From assembly GCA_903915035.1 (NCBI GenBank), contig CAIWRI010000071.1:1-33998 (forward strand): a DNA stretch of 33,998 bases, in the 5' to 3' direction. The notes beneath the pieces are model-generated. The model saw nothing but the letters and a program-made list of their open reading frames with translations, was not told the DNA's origin and ran no database searches. Positions within the stretch are counted from its first letter, which is position 1, and each line of letters opens with the position of its first letter. This document shows positions 32,491-33,998 of this stretch, in pieces. Position numbers and translations under genes: made by a program. The DNA is from an uncultured Nitrosomonadales bacterium (GTDB taxonomy: Bacteria; Pseudomonadota; Gammaproteobacteria; Burkholderiales; Gallionellaceae).

Positions 32491-33597
32491 CTAGATACGC
32501 ATAGGCATGACGACATAGCGAAACTCAAAGTCATCGGCTGATGTGATCAAAATACTGCTGTTCGGATTGCCAAAAGAAAAAATAGCCATCTCACTATGAA
32601 TACTGCTAAGTCCGTCCATCAAATAATTAACATTAAAACCGATATCGATCGCCTCACCATGATAATCAGTTTCAATTTCAACCTGAGCCTCTTCCTGTTC
32701 GCTATTACTGCTGATAATGCAAAGATTTTTTTCAGTCAGAACGAAGCGAACGCCTCTGAATTTCTCATTGGACAAGATAGCCGCTCTTTGCAGCGCTTGC
32801 TGAACGAGTGTACGGTTGATGCTTAAATGATTGCTGTAATTAGGAATAACTCTATGATAATCAGGAAATTTACCTTCAATCAACTTGGTTGTCAGTTCAA
32901 TTCCGGAAAAGCTAGCTTTGAATTGTAATGTCGAAAATTCAAGTTCTACAGGTTCATTATCGTCACTCAATAATTTTGAAAGCTCCACAATGGCTTTGCG
33001 TGGAATAATTATTTCAATTTTATCCATCTGACAGTCTACAGGAATTGCGTTGTAAGCAAGCCTGTGACCATCAGTTGCGACAGCTCTCAAAATATTTTCC
33101 TCAATGACAATCAACACGCCATTCAAATAATAGCGGACATCTTGTTGAGCCATAGCAAACTGAACAGAGGCTAATATTTTTTTCAACGCGGATTGATTTA
33201 ACCTCAGTTTGCGTGAATCCGTGAGTTGATTACTCAGCTTGGGAAAATCTTGTGCCGGCAAAGACTGAAGATTGAATTTACTTTTACTGGATTTGATATG
33301 AGCTTTGTTATCTTTCAAATCGATTGAGACTTTACTCTGATCCGGAAGTATGCGCAATATTTCCTGAAGTTTCTTCCCGCCTACAGTAATTGCAGAAATC
33401 GAATCATCATGAATATCGGTAGCAATTGAGGTAGTAATTTGTATTTCCAGATCAGTTGAAGTAAAGCGAATTGAATCAATTTCTTTTTCAATCAATATGT
33501 TAGATAAAATAGGCATCGTTTGTTTACGCTCAACAATGCCTACTACGATTTGTAATGGCTTTAACAAATCTTCTTTTGCTATCTTTTCAATAAACAT
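32491..33597 (-). CDS. dnaN: DNA polymerase III beta subunit (sliding clamp)
   Basis: A 368-residue beta clamp, of normal length, composed of three repeats of the clamp fold. It starts MFIEKIAKEDLLKPLQIVVGIVERKQTMPILSNIL-like, with the family's LL..L..V.G.VE...T.PIL pattern, and ends in the conserved YVVMPMRI, part of the partner-binding pocket. The clamp tethers polymerase III to DNA. The ATG at 33597 is preceded by AGGT about ten bases upstream. It is transcribed away from the presumed origin; dnaA should lie beyond the right edge of the window. Base composition is noticeably richer in A and T than in the genes to the left. Confidence 0.98.
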   Translation of the reverse strand: MFIEKIAKEDLLKPLQIVVGIVERKQTMPILSNILIEKEIDSIRFTSTDLEIQITTSIATDIHDDSISAITVGGKKLQEILRILPDQSKVSIDLKDNKAHIKSSKSKFNLQSLPAQDFPKLSNQLTDSRKLRLNQSALKKILASVQFAMAQQDVRYYLNGVLIVIEENILRAVATDGHRLAYNAIPVDCQMDKIEIIIPRKAIVELSKLLSDDNEPVELEFSTLQFKASFSGIELTTKLIEGKFPDYHRVIPNYSNHLSINRTLVQQALQRAAILSNEKFRGVRFVLTEKNLCIISSNSEQEEAQVEIETDYHGEAIDIGFNVNYLMDGLSSIHSEMAIFSFGNPNSSILITSADDFEFRYVVMPMRI

Positions 33598-33759
33598 AAT
33601 ATATATACCTAATAAGACTAATAATGTCTTCAGATTGAGTTGATAACTACAAAATTTACAATTAATACAGTTGGTTATGTAAAAAAAAAGCTGTGATTTA
33701 GCTGTGGATATTCCAGCGTGCTAATGTTAATAAGTTTAACAAAAAGATTTGAGCATTGC

Positions 33760-33768
33760 TTATCCACA
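33760..33768 (+). promoter_or_regulatory. Perfect DnaA box
   Basis: TTATCCACA matches the strict DnaA-box consensus, and a relaxed box TTATGCACA follows two bases later in the same orientation (33771-33779), an 11-bp centre spacing that places both on the same face of the helix. Confidence 0.8.
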
Positions 33769-33928
33769 CTTTATGCACAGGAAAATCACATTGTTATTGA
33801 TATTCCTAAAAACCCGCTTTTAGAAAAATCTAAAAAATTTTTATGTAAATTATCCTGTTGAGTGTTTTGTTTCTTATGTTAAGAAAGTAATATAAAAAAC
33901 TAATAATCATAATAAAGCGTAACAATTA

Positions 33929-33937
33929 TGTGGATAA
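33929..33937 (-). promoter_or_regulatory. Perfect DnaA box, opposite orientation
   Basis: TGTGGATAA is the exact complement of the strict DnaA box, 160 bp from the plus-strand box and across the most AT-rich part of the region. Confidence 0.75.
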
Positions 33938-33998
33938 CCATGTAAATTATCATTAAAACAGTTAGTTAAGCTAAATTTAGCTAGCCGTTTTAGTTGTG

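Larger units (their letters stand above)
33598..33998. other. Probable oriC-associated AT-rich region with DnaA boxes (partial)
   Basis: This 401-bp stretch is very AT-rich and gene-free. Perfect DnaA boxes are TTATCCACA at 33760-33768 (plus) and its complement TGTGGATAA at 33929-33937 (minus). Near-matches are TTATGCACA at 33771-33779 and TGTGGATAT at 33703-33711. Runs of A and T around 33800-33930 could serve as an unwinding element. It adjoins dnaN, where dnaA-dnaN spacers and origins are common. The window ends before dnaA, so the full origin may extend further; the dnaN promoter also lies here. Confidence 0.75.

Overview
The window is a 34-kb stretch of a betaproteobacterial-type chromosome that ends on the right at or very near the replication origin. 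Gene content and order (rlpA-rodA-mrdA-mreDCB divergent from gatCAB, gcvTHP, waaA-apaH, gyrB-dnaN) and intermediate base composition suggest Betaproteobacteria, perhaps a Nitrosomonadales/Gallionellaceae-like lineage. That assignment is an inference; no rRNA or other taxonomic marker lies in the window.

Layout. 1-6976 (minus strand): cell-elongation cluster mreB, mreC, mreD, mrdA (PBP2), rodA, then the lipoprotein rlpA. 7062-10435 (plus): gatC, gatA, gatB, the tRNA-dependent amidotransferase. 10500-10682: a tiny hydrophobic Gly/Ala-rich protein followed by a hairpin. 10847-11128: a tandem glycine riboswitch with an intrinsic terminator, leading into gcvT-gcvH-gcvP (11140-15636). Then come a hotdog thioesterase, tpx and a PfkB-family kinase (15682-17969). 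17990-20133 (minus): waaA and apaH. 20245-20407: a frameshifted IS30-type transposase remnant. 20616-22261 (plus): two overlapping transglutaminase-like genes. 22262-22889: a gene-poor region holding two perfect parS palindromes. 22890-29407 (minus): a complete atpDCQRBEFAG operon, the arrangement of the Na+-type N-ATPase, with no separate delta gene. 29408-30051: a gap with a repeat-filled hairpin downstream of gyrB. 30052-33597 (minus): gyrB and dnaN with a third parS between them. 33598-33998: AT-rich DNA with DnaA boxes, probably part of oriC; dnaA is expected just beyond the right edge.

How the parts work together. The minus-strand genes from dnaN to atpG are transcribed away from the presumed origin. 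The glycine-cleavage operon appears controlled by glycine through a leader whose second aptamer has taken up a palindromic repeat. The N-ATPase is probably an accessory ion pump or ATP synthase; its c-subunit keeps Gln30, Glu63 and Ser64, matching Na+ ligands of sodium c-rings.

The most unusual theme is repeats inside functional units. GC-rich CCCTC-type palindromes lie in frame inside gatB, gcvT and waaA. Another palindrome lies in the riboswitch. Purine/pyrimidine microrepeat hairpins fill several intra-operon spacers, and short inverted repeats bracket two intergenic regions. I found no CRISPR array, tRNA, rRNA, prophage or recognisable new defence system.
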